A stretch of 64,000 nt of DNA, from the NCBI RefSeq assembly GCF_002838835.1, contig NZ_NHPP01000022.1, forward strand, positions 1-64,000, given 5' to 3'. This DNA comes from Siphonobacter sp. SORGH_AS_0500. GTDB lineage: Bacteria > Bacteroidota > Bacteroidia > Cytophagales > Spirosomataceae. Made by a program: the position numbers and the translations under genes. Every line of letters starts with the position of its first letter. Within the stretch, counting starts at the first letter, position 1. This document shows positions 1 through 8,773 of the stretch, piece after piece. Under the pieces are notes generated by a model. That model saw only the letters and a list, made by a program, of their open reading frames with translations, made no database searches and was not told the origin of the DNA.

Positions 1-28
1 CGCTTTCTGGTAGTTTCTTTGCCTGAGA

Positions 29-290
29 CGGCCAGAGGCTACAGTTATGTGGTCACTCGGCAGAGCCGAGCGACTGCGGAGAATAGTCAGGAGGTGTTCA
101 TTTATCCCCAGATCTGTCATCCAGAGCGAAGCGAAGGACCTTATAGATTTTGACAGGTTGCTTGGCCCTGGGAACTCCGTTAGTCCGCGTTGGAAATGTG
201 GATGATCACGACTGGAGCGAGACTCGTTCCCCCGCAGTAGAAGACGGCGATTACAAATTTTAGACAGTGTCTTCGTAGCATAATAAAAAA
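29..290. repeat. Intergenic palindromic repeats, window start
   Basis: No gene is supported in the first 320 bases. A hairpin with arms GTCACTCGGC/GCCGAGCGAC lies at 52-74, and a copy of the repeat that begins GTCATCCAGAGCGAAGCG lies at 116-144. Both families recur at about 7.8-8.1, 19.8-20.2, 36.2 and 54.9 kb, in either orientation and always between genes. They look like dispersed REP-like elements. Whether they are mobile or transcribed cannot be told from sequence. Confidence 0.7.
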
Positions 291-312
291 GCGACGTAGG
301 TCTCTACGTCGC
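284..312 (-). terminator. Intrinsic terminator of the 77-residue gene
   Basis: A perfect 9-bp stem (291-299 with 304-312, GCGACGTAG/CTACGTCGC) and a 4-base loop are followed on the minus strand by a run of seven U (complement of 284-290). It sits just past the stop of the small minus-strand gene. Confidence 0.85.
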
Positions 313-320
313 TTACTTGG

Positions 321-554
321 TTAACTATAGGGCGGTTTATCTAAATCCGGCTTGTCGTAATTTCGATTAGGATTGTTTTGACGAACAGGAGCATCTAATT
401 CATCACCATCCGTATATTCCTCATCGATTCGATCCACTGGAGGTGCATCTTTTAAAGGTACTTCAGCAGAAACTCCACTATTTCCTTTGATAGATTGGTC
501 GGTAAGTCCATTGGGGCTTGCCGCCTTTTTCGCATTTATTTCGTCTTGTTTCAT
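321..554 (-). CDS. Small hydrophilic protein, unknown function
   Basis: Encodes 77 residues rich in Asp, Glu, Pro, Asn and Lys, with no membrane segment, signal peptide or recognisable domain. The composition suggests an intrinsically disordered cytoplasmic protein. It starts at an ATG and ends just before a strong intrinsic terminator, which supports a real single-gene transcript. I do not recognise a family. Short acidic proteins of this kind are common and poorly characterised in Cytophagales. Confidence 0.6.
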   Translation of the reverse strand: MKQDEINAKKAASPNGLTDQSIKGNSGVSAEVPLKDAPPVDRIDEEYTDGDELDAPVRQNNPNRNYDKPDLDKPPYS

Positions 555-771
555 AGCATTAAATAATTAAGGGAACTTTAAATGCTAGAACTGGAGAAAT
601 AAACGTTCCGGGCAAAATAATGAAAAATCTGGGTCAAAATGCCACCACTGTTGTAGAGAGAGGCCCCCGAATGGAACGCTTGCTAATTATCATTTTCAGA
701 CTTCCTAAGTAGGTATTTTTGAAATATACTTTCAGAATTTAGCGAATACTGTTTAATGACTTCCTGGCTAT

Positions 772-2219
772 TCATAGGATATAAAATTTCCATATAATCA
801 TAATAGTCATTATTGGTATGACGATATAAGGATTCGAAATAGTATTTTCAGGAGCTTTATTAACGGTAATGAATGTTTGATAAAGATACGTAAAAATACT
901 AGCCGTATTTAATAACCAGAAGGCTAGTCCAGCCAGTAATAAATGATTGACAGGACGGCTAAAGGATGATTTTAAAATGAGATAAATAATACTTATACCA
1001 ATGATAAATAAGGCGGGTACACTGGCTCTATTATTCAGGTCATTAAAGTAGCCTATCTGAAACAAAGCCAGCACAGATAAAGTACCGTAAGAGATACAGA
1101 CCATGGCTGCATCAAGTTCAAATAACCTTTTGCGAAAGAAAAGAATCCAGATTCCGGCGGATACTACTATAAAAAGGCCATAGAGTAAAATGGGGTAGGA
1201 AGCAGTAGTATGGGTAAAAAATCGGTTACTATCCATCTGCGTTGCGGATGACCCCAGGGTGTATAATACGAGTGGCAAAAAACCAATGAGCATCATCACA
1301 AGCATGGGAACCTGCTTTCTCATAAAAGCAATAAAGCCTCTTTCCGTCACATAAAGGTAGTAGGTATAAAGCGTGAAAGGAGCCAGGCCAATGCTAACAA
1401 AAGGACTCCAGAATAAGCTGCCAATGGTAAAGAGGCTGAAAATGCCCACACTCGCACTAGTGCAGCCCAGAGCCATAAATACAGCTCCACCCAGAATAGC
1501 TGTAATGGCGTGCTGCGGCCCTTCAACCACACTTTTAAGGATGGAAGAATAATGAAGCATCATTCGCCGCGGCCAATAAAAACACTGTTACTTCCTAGAA
1601 AGGAGGGTTTGTCGAAGAGTTTTTCTAATACGGGAATCATCACCGCCACATAAGCTCCCGACCAGATCATGAAGGTTGCAACCGTCCGCTTGAGTAAACT
1701 AAACGACTTGAAAATCTGATGAATCCAGAGTAAACTTAAAAATAAACCAAACCACAGCCAGGCGAAAGAAATATATTTTACCGAATCTAAACCAAACCAT
1801 TTTCCTAAACCGGATGGAACTAAATAGTAACCCAGGTAATAGCACATATAAACCTTTCGATTAGGGTTATAAATGGGCCAGTCATCTACAGTAAGTAAGT
1901 TGAATTTTGCATTATGTAAAAGGTAATCGTAAAACTGATTAATAAACTCGCCAGCCCCACTAACGTAGGTAAAAATTAGGGAACTAATGAATGAACTAAA
2001 TAACGTTGCAGGACTGAGAGAAACCTGTTTTTCTTTGCAAACAGATGTGTAATTCCATAGTGCAAGAAAAGCTCCGAATAATAAAATTAAATCTGCAAAT
2101 ATTGCTACTGTGGGCTTAGTCCAGAAAGTAGTAAAAAGAATAGTCGGAATTAATAGATAAATAAAAGTTATAGGAAGGAGCGAATTATTTATTTTCTTAC
2201 TGAACGTATATGAACCCAT
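772..2219 (-). pseudogene. Multi-spanning membrane protein, split by one frameshift
   Basis: Two minus-strand frames meet in an ATGA overlap: an upstream part at 1560-2219 (219 residues) and a downstream part at 772-1563 (263 residues). Both are hydrophobic, with about five to seven membrane segments each. Together they give a roughly 482-residue protein resembling hypothetical polytopic membrane proteins or GT-C-like proteins. Inserting one base near 1561 joins the end of the first part (…GRGE) to W-MLHYSS of the second without losing sequence, so one gene is more likely than two coupled genes. No catalytic motif is recognised. The break is probably an assembly base loss, but a genuine inactivation cannot be excluded. 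Confidence 0.6.
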
Positions 2220-2515
2220 GAATAGCTAAAGGGAATATAAGTGAAGCTTCAAAAATAATCATTGTCTAATGGCTTACCAATTAAAGGAAATATAATTGAA
2301 GATCAGAGTTCCATATCTTTTGCGATGATAAGCCCTGATTACCGATTCATAACCTAGGTAGGAATTTACTACTGTGAAAAATATGTCTCACTATTTGGTA
2401 CCAATGTATCTAAACAGCCTTTCTGGTAGTGCAGAAGTACATTTTCGAGGGCTGGAATGTTTCTTTACTCTAAAGCGGGGTAATCTATTTTAAAACCAAC
2501 TCAACTTACGTTATT

Positions 2516-2770
2516 ATGGCTAAGGATTTCAACCCCGAACATAAAGAGGGACCCGTCGCAACCGCAATTGAAGAACAAACCGCAAAATTACCTTCAGACA
2601 TTTTTCTTTGGGCTTCACTGGCTTCTATGGGAGCTTCATTAGGTCTGAAAATTGCTGGACATAAACACACCGCCTTATTTGTAGGCCAATGGGCAGCACC
2701 TTTCCTATTATTAGGTATTTACAACAAATTAGTGAAACTGGAAGGTCACGATAAAGAAGATGACGAGTAG
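2516..2770 (+). CDS. Small two-helix membrane protein, unknown function
   Basis: Encodes 84 residues: a hydrophilic N-terminus, two hydrophobic segments (about residues 28-47 and 53-70), and a charged, acidic C-terminus. This is a small inner-membrane hairpin protein. The ATG start and a terminator immediately downstream support a single-gene unit. I recognise the type as common in Spirosoma-like genomes but cannot name a function. Confidence 0.65.
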   Translation: MAKDFNPEHKEGPVATAIEEQTAKLPSDIFLWASLASMGASLGLKIAGHKHTALFVGQWAAPFLLLGIYNKLVKLEGHDKEDDE

Positions 2771-2782
2771 GTAACGACTCGC

Positions 2783-2820
2783 AAAAAAGAGCTGTCAACG
2801 ATCTTGGCGGCTCTTTTTTT
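2783..2820. terminator. Bidirectional terminator
   Basis: The AAAAAAGAGC … GCTCTTTTTTT hairpin (2783-2792 with 2810-2819, extended inward by G-U-tolerant pairs to a 5-base loop) lies between convergent genes. It has a T tract on each strand, so it can serve both the small membrane protein and the LytTR regulator. Confidence 0.85.
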
Positions 2821-3517
2821 ATAAGCCTACGTCTTTCAGGAATTGTTCGCGGTAACTACTCCCAATGGGAATTTCGAAGTGATGAATAAAGACCCGATTT
2901 CCTTCAATGTGCGAGATCTGAGCTTTATTGATGAGAAAAGAACGATGAATTCGCAGGAAAAGGGCGTTTGAGAAGAGTTCTTCGGCATGGGTGAACGTCA
3001 TGCTACTCAATAAGGTCTGATGATGGGTAATAATCTTCGTGTAATTTCCATTGGCTTCGGCATATAACACATCTTCATACCTGACTTTATATATCCTTCC
3101 TTCCGATTTTATAAAAACAAAATCTTCAGTCTTAGGCATTTCAATCGGTGCAATCGGACGCAAACGTTCCGTGGCCTTATCAATGGCAACAATGAACCTT
3201 TCCAGCGAAAAGGGTTTTAGCAAATAATCACAAGCGGCCAGATCAAAGGCATCTACTGCGTATTCTTTATAGGCTGTAGTAAAAATAACCTGAGGAGTGG
3301 TGCGTAAGGTTTTTAAAAATGCGATTCCACTTAAAACGGGCATGTTGATATCCAGAAATAAAATATCAACGTCTTCCCGCTGCAAAAAAGCCTTGGCTTC
3401 CAGAGCATTTCCACAACTCCCAATCACCTGTACCTGCGGCAAATGATCACAATAGGTCTGGATGATTTGTCGGGCAATGGGTTCATCATCCACAATAAGA
3501 CATTTCGCCACTCGCAT
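2819..3517 (-). CDS. LytTR-family response regulator
   Basis: A 232-residue regulator. Residues 1-120 are a CheY-like receiver with acidic pocket D10-D11, phospho-acceptor D56 (LFLDINMP) and K101 (LLKPF). Residues about 130-230 are a LytTR DNA-binding domain (ANGNYTKI, LRIHRSFLIN motifs). It would be phosphorylated by the LytS-type kinase encoded at 4026-5063 on the same strand. The pair is separated by about 500 bases of repeats, so read-through from the kinase is uncertain. Its stop codon lies inside the shared terminator hairpin region. Confidence 0.92.
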   Translation of the reverse strand: MRVAKCLIVDDEPIARQIIQTYCDHLPQVQVIGSCGNALEAKAFLQREDVDILFLDINMPVLSGIAFLKTLRTTPQVIFTTAYKEYAVDAFDLAACDYLLKPFSLERFIVAIDKATERLRPIAPIEMPKTEDFVFIKSEGRIYKVRYEDVLYAEANGNYTKIITHHQTLLSSMTFTHAEELFSNALFLRIHRSFLINKAQISHIEGNRVFIHHFEIPIGSSYREQFLKDVGL

Positions 3518-3580
3518 AAAACGGAATCAGTCAAGTAATAAAAGATAGTTTGTAAACAACAGCTAACTTACTAAACGGTA

Positions 3581-3885
3581 GCCAAATCCATCCAGTTTCG
3601 CTGAAAAGGTAGTTTAGTTTGGTCATGCCGCTACTAACGTGGCCCGACCAGCTTTTGCTGTTAGTTACTATTATCGTAAAAAATATGGCTGTAACACGTT
3701 AGCAGTAGCAGCCAAATACCTCCAGTTTCGCTGAAAAAGTAGTTTAGTTCGGTCATGCCGCTACCAACGTGGCCCGACCAGCTTTTCCGCTGGTAGCAAC
3801 TCCTTATCTCACCTAATAGAACCTCATAGCCTAAGTTAGTGCTATCAGCGAAAAAGCTGGCCGGGCCACGCTGGCAGCGGAGGAC
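3581..3885. repeat. Direct 88-bp duplication plus inverted third copy
   Basis: 3581-3668 and 3711-3798 are direct copies, 130 bases apart, both starting GCCAAAT and containing GGTCATGCCGCTAC and GTGGCCCGACCAGC. An inverted partial copy (CAGCGAAAAAGCTGGCC … GCTGGCAGCGG) is at 3846-3880. Related hairpins occur at 19.9, 20.2, 23.5 and 36.8 kb. The block lies between the response regulator and its presumed kinase. Confidence 0.8.
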
Positions 3886-3923
3886 AAAGACTATTTTTTG
3901 CGAAATAAATTTATTTGATAAAC

Positions 3924-4022
3924 AACTGACAACTGACAACTGACAACTGACAACTAACAACTAACAACTAACAACTAACAACTAACAACTAACAACCGCA
4001 GCGGCGGCCGCTAACAACTAAC
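3924..4022. repeat. Heptanucleotide tandem array
   Basis: About ten copies of a 7-base unit run from 3924 to 3996. The first four are AACTGAC and the rest AACTAAC. A 14-base GC-rich interruption containing a NotI site (GCGGCCGC) follows, then two more partial units to 4022. The array abuts the stop codon of the histidine kinase. It resembles the short tandemly repeated heptamers known from cyanobacteria; the resemblance is in form only. Confidence 0.9.
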
Positions 4023-4025
4023 ATC

Positions 4026-5063
4026 CTACTTCATCCTCAACTGCAACATGACTTTATACCAACCATCCTGTGAATCAATGGAAAGTTCATGGGTTTCTGG
4101 GTACAAGAGTTGTAACCGCTTCATGACATTTTCCAAACCTAAACCACTGTGTTTATTCATCTCATTATTGAGTTTTTGATCGGCGTCGTACGTATTCTTG
4201 ATGGAAAACAAAACCGCATTTCCCCAAAGTTTAAGTTCTATTTCGATTTTAATTTTAGGGTCTGTTGTGTTTTTGGAATGCTTGAAGGCGTTTTCTACGA
4301 AAACAATCAGTAACATCGGAGCAATTTTCAAATTCGGGGGAACATGCTCCATCGCTAGCGTAAGGTCCAGCCGTTCACCCAGGCGAATGCGTTCAAACTC
4401 TATGTAGTTGTGAATATAAACCAGCTCATCCGATAAAGGGACCCACAATTCTTTCGCTTCGTATATAGAGTACCGTAGTAAATCGGAAAGTTGCAGGATA
4501 AGCGGGGGCACCTTACCCGGCTCAGCGATGGAAAGTCCATAGAGGTTATTCAAGGTATTAAATAAAAAATGCGGACTGAGCTGCGATTGCAGTAATTGCA
4601 ATTCATTCTGGCTTTGCTCAGCTGTAATCTGAACGGCTGCTAACTGATATCTTAACCCGGTTCGTACTTGCTTGATGAATAAACCAATACAGATACTTAG
4701 AGCCAGAAAAGGTGGTAACAGGAAAATCAGACTGGCTAGGCCGGGCAGAAGGGGTAATGATAGTACCGCAATGATGAACATTACTAATAGGAAAATGCTA
4801 AGCAGTAATTTCATCAAACGACGATTGGAAACAGGAGCATTAGAGCCCGTCCATAACTGAGATAGAATTCTTCCCAGAAAAATACCCCCCACAAAACAGC
4901 ATCCTGTCAGGACGGCGACTAAATCTTCGTATCTTCCTTGTAATAGGCGATCATAAAACCGTTCCGTGAGGAGAAAGATGATAAAAACAATACTGCCTGC
5001 AATTATGGCAAGTACGCGGGGACTAGGTTCGTATAGACCCGAAATGACATTCTTATGTTCCAT
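4026..5063 (-). CDS. LytS-type sensor histidine kinase
   Basis: About 345 residues from the ATG at 5063; an upstream TTG at 5090 would add nine residues and seems less likely. Four hydrophobic segments fill the first half. A short coiled coil and the His_kinase domain follow, with PHFLFNTLNNL carrying the phosphorylated His, then N-box FVENAFKHS and G-box GLGLENVMKRL. The fold matches the LytS/YehU class that partners LytTR regulators, and a LytTR gene follows downstream. It should sit in the inner membrane and sense an unknown signal. The gene ends next to the heptamer array. Confidence 0.92.
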   Translation of the reverse strand: MEHKNVISGLYEPSPRVLAIIAGSIVFIIFLLTERFYDRLLQGRYEDLVAVLTGCCFVGGIFLGRILSQLWTGSNAPVSNRRLMKLLLSIFLLVMFIIAVLSLPLLPGLASLIFLLPPFLALSICIGLFIKQVRTGLRYQLAAVQITAEQSQNELQLLQSQLSPHFLFNTLNNLYGLSIAEPGKVPPLILQLSDLLRYSIYEAKELWVPLSDELVYIHNYIEFERIRLGERLDLTLAMEHVPPNLKIAPMLLIVFVENAFKHSKNTTDPKIKIEIELKLWGNAVLFSIKNTYDADQKLNNEMNKHSGLGLENVMKRLQLLYPETHELSIDSQDGWYKVMLQLRMK

Positions 5064-5294
5064 ATGCTGATTTTGCAAATTCGGAATCAAAATTCAGTTA
5101 CCCTATTTTCTAAAGTAAACTTTCCTGACATACACCGTCGAATGCCTGACGAAATCTTTAAAATGACTTTTGAATGGGTTAATCCGCCGAAAACAGTCTT
5201 TCGACCTATAAGAGCGGCTGTCTGGCCCTGAAATTTCTGGTAGCCCCCATAGATATACACTTTCGCTGACGAAAATCATTCACTTTATCGTCAC

Positions 5295-7691
5295 ATGAGA
5301 TATCTATTTTTATTTCTTGCTTTTTGGCCTTTTACTTCCTGGTCTCAGGATTCCACTTTTCAGTTTAGGGGAAAGGTGCTGGATGCTCAGCAACAAGCCA
5401 TTCCGGGAGCAACGCTTCGATTAATGAAAGATTCATTAGTATTGAAGGGAACGACCGCCTCTGCCGATGGCTCATTTCAATGGGCTGGACTACCTGCGGG
5501 TCATTACCAGGTTTTAGTGACTGCTCTTTCTTACGAAACCCTTCAGCGAAGCATACAGCTTTCGAAGTCGGTTACAGGATTTATCATTACTTTGAAACCT
5601 GCAAAATCAACGGAGTTGAAGGAAGTTACGGTGGCAGGAAAACGCCCTTTGATGGAGCACGAACTTGATAAAACGATCATTAACGTGGATGCGATGCTGG
5701 GTAGTGCCAGCAGCCATTCGCTGGATATTCTGGAAAAAACGCCCGGAGTAAGTGTAGATCAGGATGGAACGATTCGCCTGAACGGGATGAGCAGCGTAAC
5801 GGTCTACGTGGATGGAAGACCGACGTATTTGTCAGGCCGAGATCTGCTGGATTACCTGAAATCGTTACCCGGCGGAACCCTGGATCGGCTGGAGTTAATG
5901 ACCAATCCGTCTACGAAGTATGATGCCGCTGGCGGAGCAATTATTAATATTCGACTCAAGAAAAACCGATTGAAAGGGATGAACGGCAACGCTGCTGTGG
6001 GCTATAATCAGGGCTGGACGACGCGAATGAACCATAGTGTATCGTTAAATTACAATCAGAAAAAAGTCAGCCTGACGAGTACTTTGTCTTATTCGAAAGA
6101 TGCGAATCAAAGCCGTGAATTTTTTGATCGAACCATCACGGATGAAGCGGGTAATCCCATCCAAAAGGTACAATTACAAAACCGAAGCTGGTTGCGGGGA
6201 CATGCCTTTATGGCTCGTTTGGGATTAGACTATACGTTATCCCAGAAAACAAGTCTTGGTTTTTTAATTAACTACACGAATAATCCCAAACGAGAAGGAT
6301 TAACCTATGCGAGTAACAGTTTTAGTACTCAGCTCGATTCGACGGGCAGGGGATCGGTAACGGGTACTTCAGACCGATATAATCTGGGTACTAACCTGCA
6401 TGTATTGCATCAGTTTAATACCAAAGGGCATGAGCTCTCGGCGGATGTGAACTACATTGCCTACCATACGCAGGCCTTTCAAAGTATTGAAAATCAGAAA
6501 ATTGATAATTTTTATCAGGCGAATTTCCAGTACCAGCTGCCTGCTTTTTTATCCATTTATTCCGCTAAAACGGATTATACCTATCCATTCTCTAAAGGGT
6601 TGATTGAGGCGGGAGCTAAGTGGAGTTTTATTCGTAATGATAATGATTATCGTTATTTGCGGATGGTTGATAATCAGTTACTGGTGGATGACCGGAAGTC
6701 GAATCACTTTATTTATGATGAGCGAATTGCGGCGGCTTACCTGAATGCCAGAAAAACGCTGGGTCGCTGGCAAATGCAGGGTGGGTTACGCCTGGAACAA
6801 ACGCTGATGAGCGGCCATCAATTGGCGAATCGGGAGTGGGAGGAAAGCCGTTTTTCAAGAAATTATGTCAGCCTGTTTCCGAATGCATACCTGAGTTATA
6901 AACTGGATAGCACGGGGGGCAACTCGCTGATTTTAAGTGCCAGTCGTCGTATTAACCGACCGGGTTATAACCAATTGAATCCCTTTTTATTTTACCGGGA
7001 TAATTACTCGTATTCAACGGGAAACCCTAATCTCAAACCCGCCTTTATACAGCAAGTGGAACTCAAATTCCAGCATAAGCAAAGCTGGGGACTGAGTGCC
7101 CAATACAGCCGATTCCGGGATATTTTCTTTGAGTCTACGGAAGCTCAGGGCGATATTTTCATTTCTCGTTCTGCCAACGTCGCCATTGGCCAGTTAATGT
7201 CTTTAAATCCGTATTTGAACCTTAACCCTGCTTCGTGGTGGATGTCCAACCTTTCCGGGTCACTGGTTCGCCTTTCGATAATGAATACTGTTTTGTACGG
7301 TGAAAAAGTAGATTCCCAGTTATTAACGGGACGGATCAATCTGCAAAACCAGTTTAAAATCACAAAAAGCTGGAGTGCCGAATTAAGTGCGATGTACTCC
7401 GGGCCGAGTATTAATGGGCAGGTACACTTAAAGTCACGGTATAGCCTCAATGCGGGTGTTCAGAAGAAACTTTGGAAGGATAAGGCTAGCATCCGGGTCA
7501 ATGCCGAGGATGTATTCCGAACCTGGATTCAACGGGATTACATTCAAAGTTTACGACAGGCCGATCAATACCACGAAATGCGGATGGATACCCGTCGGAT
7601 AGGATTAGCCTTTACGTATCGATTTGGAAAAGAAAGCAGGAAGCGAGGTAAGGTAGATACCGCTGAAGAGGAAAAAGGACGGGTGAACTGA
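5295..7691 (+). CDS. Outer-membrane beta-barrel receptor with CarboxypepD-like domain
   Basis: 798 residues. A signal peptide (residues 1-17) precedes a carboxypeptidase-regulatory-like beta-sandwich (about 22-105), a TonB plug-like region (about 110-225; LNGMSSVTVYVDGRP) and a long C-terminal barrel ending in an aromatic-rich strand followed by a Lys/Arg/Glu-rich tail. This is the family annotated as outer-membrane beta-barrel protein or TonB-dependent receptor. It is divergently transcribed from the LytS kinase across a 200-base gap, so it could be controlled by that pair; this is inference. No substrate can be named. The hydrophilic tail beyond the barrel is unusual and short. Confidence 0.88.
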   Translation: MRYLFLFLAFWPFTSWSQDSTFQFRGKVLDAQQQAIPGATLRLMKDSLVLKGTTASADGSFQWAGLPAGHYQVLVTALSYETLQRSIQLSKSVTGFIITLKPAKSTELKEVTVAGKRPLMEHELDKTIINVDAMLGSASSHSLDILEKTPGVSVDQDGTIRLNGMSSVTVYVDGRPTYLSGRDLLDYLKSLPGGTLDRLELMTNPSTKYDAAGGAIINIRLKKNRLKGMNGNAAVGYNQGWTTRMNHSVSLNYNQKKVSLTSTLSYSKDANQSREFFDRTITDEAGNPIQKVQLQNRSWLRGHAFMARLGLDYTLSQKTSLGFLINYTNNPKREGLTYASNSFSTQLDSTGRGSVTGTSDRYNLGTNLHVLHQFNTKGHELSADVNYIAYHTQAFQSIENQKIDNFYQANFQYQLPAFLSIYSAKTDYTYPFSKGLIEAGAKWSFIRNDNDYRYLRMVDNQLLVDDRKSNHFIYDERIAAAYLNARKTLGRWQMQGGLRLEQTLMSGHQLANREWEESRFSRNYVSLFPNAYLSYKLDSTGGNSLILSASRRINRPGYNQLNPFLFYRDNYSYSTGNPNLKPAFIQQVELKFQHKQSWGLSAQYSRFRDIFFESTEAQGDIFISRSANVAIGQLMSLNPYLNLNPASWWMSNLSGSLVRLSIMNTVLYGEKVDSQLLTGRINLQNQFKITKSWSAELSAMYSGPSINGQVHLKSRYSLNAGVQKKLWKDKASIRVNAEDVFRTWIQRDYIQSLRQADQYHEMRMDTRRIGLAFTYRFGKESRKRGKVDTAEEEKGRVN

Positions 7692-7731
7692 TGTTTCTTA
7701 TCGTTAAGAAATTGTCTAATGAATGTTGTTT

Positions 7732-8200
7732 CCCCGGATGAAATCCGGGGACATGGTTAGTAATGATAACTTACGCTCATACCTGAATGATTCATCAATA
7801 CTTTATTAACAGCGTCTGTCATCCAGAATGAAGCAAAGGATCTAATGACCTTTGCGACCTTACTTGGGCTCGGGAAAGTTTCTGTTGCTTCCCCGGATTT
7901 CATCCGGGGCTACTAATATTGAACCCCTCCGGGGTTGTTGCTGCAGTCGCTCGGCTCTGGCCGAGTGACTACTTAGCTCTAGGCCTCTGGCCGGTAGGAT
8001 GCGAGATAGTAGAGAGCCAGAGAACATCTTACCCCAGCAAAAAACAGGCTTGCTAACATCGGCTAGAGCCGAGCGACTGCGAGGGTGTTAGGAGACTTTA
8101 CTACCTCACTGGTGCGAGATTCCATCTCATTCCTACGATCAGGCAGGTTCCACCTACCATTGTCATAAGCCTGTCAGCCCTAGCAAAGCCAAGGGAGGAA
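7732..8200. repeat. Cluster of palindromic intergenic repeats
   Basis: The 650-base gap holds no gene. Recognisable units are CCCCGGAT-GAA-ATCCGGGG (7732-7750), the GTCATCCAGAATGAAGC repeat (7818-7875), a second CCCCGGAT hairpin (7891-7909), AACCCC-TCC-GGGGTT (7922-7936), GTCGCTCGGC…GCCGAGTGAC (7946-7969), CTCTGGCCGGTAG (about 7980) and CGGCTAGAGCCGAGCGAC (8060-8077). The pair at 7891-7936 recurs in inverse orientation at 36110-36155 with its spacing conserved, so the two hairpins form one composite element. Confidence 0.85.
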
Positions 8201-8275
8201 ACGCCTTCCGATTCGTATCAAAGTCTTCAATTACACATTTTAGACCGCTTTTAACGAAATGATTAAATGAATCGA

Positions 8276-8305
8276 TTCGTTTCAAAACCAGATGAGGTAT
8301 ATTTG
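8276..8305 (+). promoter_or_regulatory. Bacteroidota-type promoter
   Basis: TATATTTG at 8298-8305 is an exact TAnnTTTG minus-7 element. TTCG about 18 bases upstream is a partial minus-33 match. The start codon of the following gene is 34 bases downstream. Confidence 0.5.
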
Positions 8306-8338
8306 CAGCATTGTTTACTAACCATTAATTAAGGCAGC

Positions 8339-8635
8339 ATGAATTGGAAAGATCGGCTAAAAGAGAAGTGGGAGCTAGACTCGATGACACAACTCTGGGC
8401 CATTCTGGCTGTATTTACATTTGCGGGTAGCTCCGTGGTTTGGTGTCGCAAAGGACTTTTCTGGTTGCTTAACTACACTGACGAAACGCCGCTCTGGCTC
8501 AAGACGGTTACCTACATTGTTTTCATTTTTCCTACCTATCAATTATTGCTGTTATTCTACGGTTTTATTCTCGGACAGTTTGATTTTTTCTGGAAAAAGG
8601 AAAAGAAATTATTTGCCCGCGTTTTCAATCGCTAG
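8339..8635 (+). CDS. Small membrane protein, DUF6787-like
   Basis: 98 residues with an amphipathic N-terminus (MNWKDRLKEKWELDS), two membrane helices (about residues 18-37 and 55-80) and a basic C-terminus (WKKEKKLFARVFNR). The pattern of a WKDRLKxKW start, two helices and an FDFFWKKEK end matches the DUF6787 family of Bacteroidota as I remember it. No function is known. It is a single-gene unit with its own promoter and a strong terminator. Confidence 0.75.
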   Translation: MNWKDRLKEKWELDSMTQLWAILAVFTFAGSSVVWCRKGLFWLLNYTDETPLWLKTVTYIVFIFPTYQLLLLFYGFILGQFDFFWKKEKKLFARVFNR

Positions 8636-8653
8636 GTCTTCATGGAAGTATAG

Positions 8654-8694
8654 AAACGGGAGCTGTTCCAATCAGGAGCAGCTCCCGTTTTGTT
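8654..8694 (+). terminator. Intrinsic terminator
   Basis: A perfect 12-bp stem AAACGGGAGCTG (8654-8665) / CAGCTCCCGTTT (8679-8690) is followed by T-rich sequence, 18 bases after the stop of the small membrane protein. Confidence 0.88.
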
Positions 8695-8773
8695 TGGTTG
8701 AACAAGTAGACTCAGCGTAGTTACTTTTTTCAGGATTTATTCTTACTTTGTATGATTAAAATCATGAAAAAAC

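Noticed and set aside
1560..1563. Two genuine membrane-protein genes coupled by an ATGA overlap
   Set aside because: The junction reads as one continuous protein after adding a single base, and the second part has no natural soluble start; a split gene fits better, though coupling is not disproved.
3661..3960. 99-codon minus-strand frame over the repeats
   Set aside because: Its N-terminus (VVSCQLSVVSCQ-like) is the translated heptamer array and the rest is duplicated repeat; no protein-like feature remains.
3924..4022. CRISPR array
   Set aside because: The repeat unit is seven bases with no spacers and no cas gene in the window.
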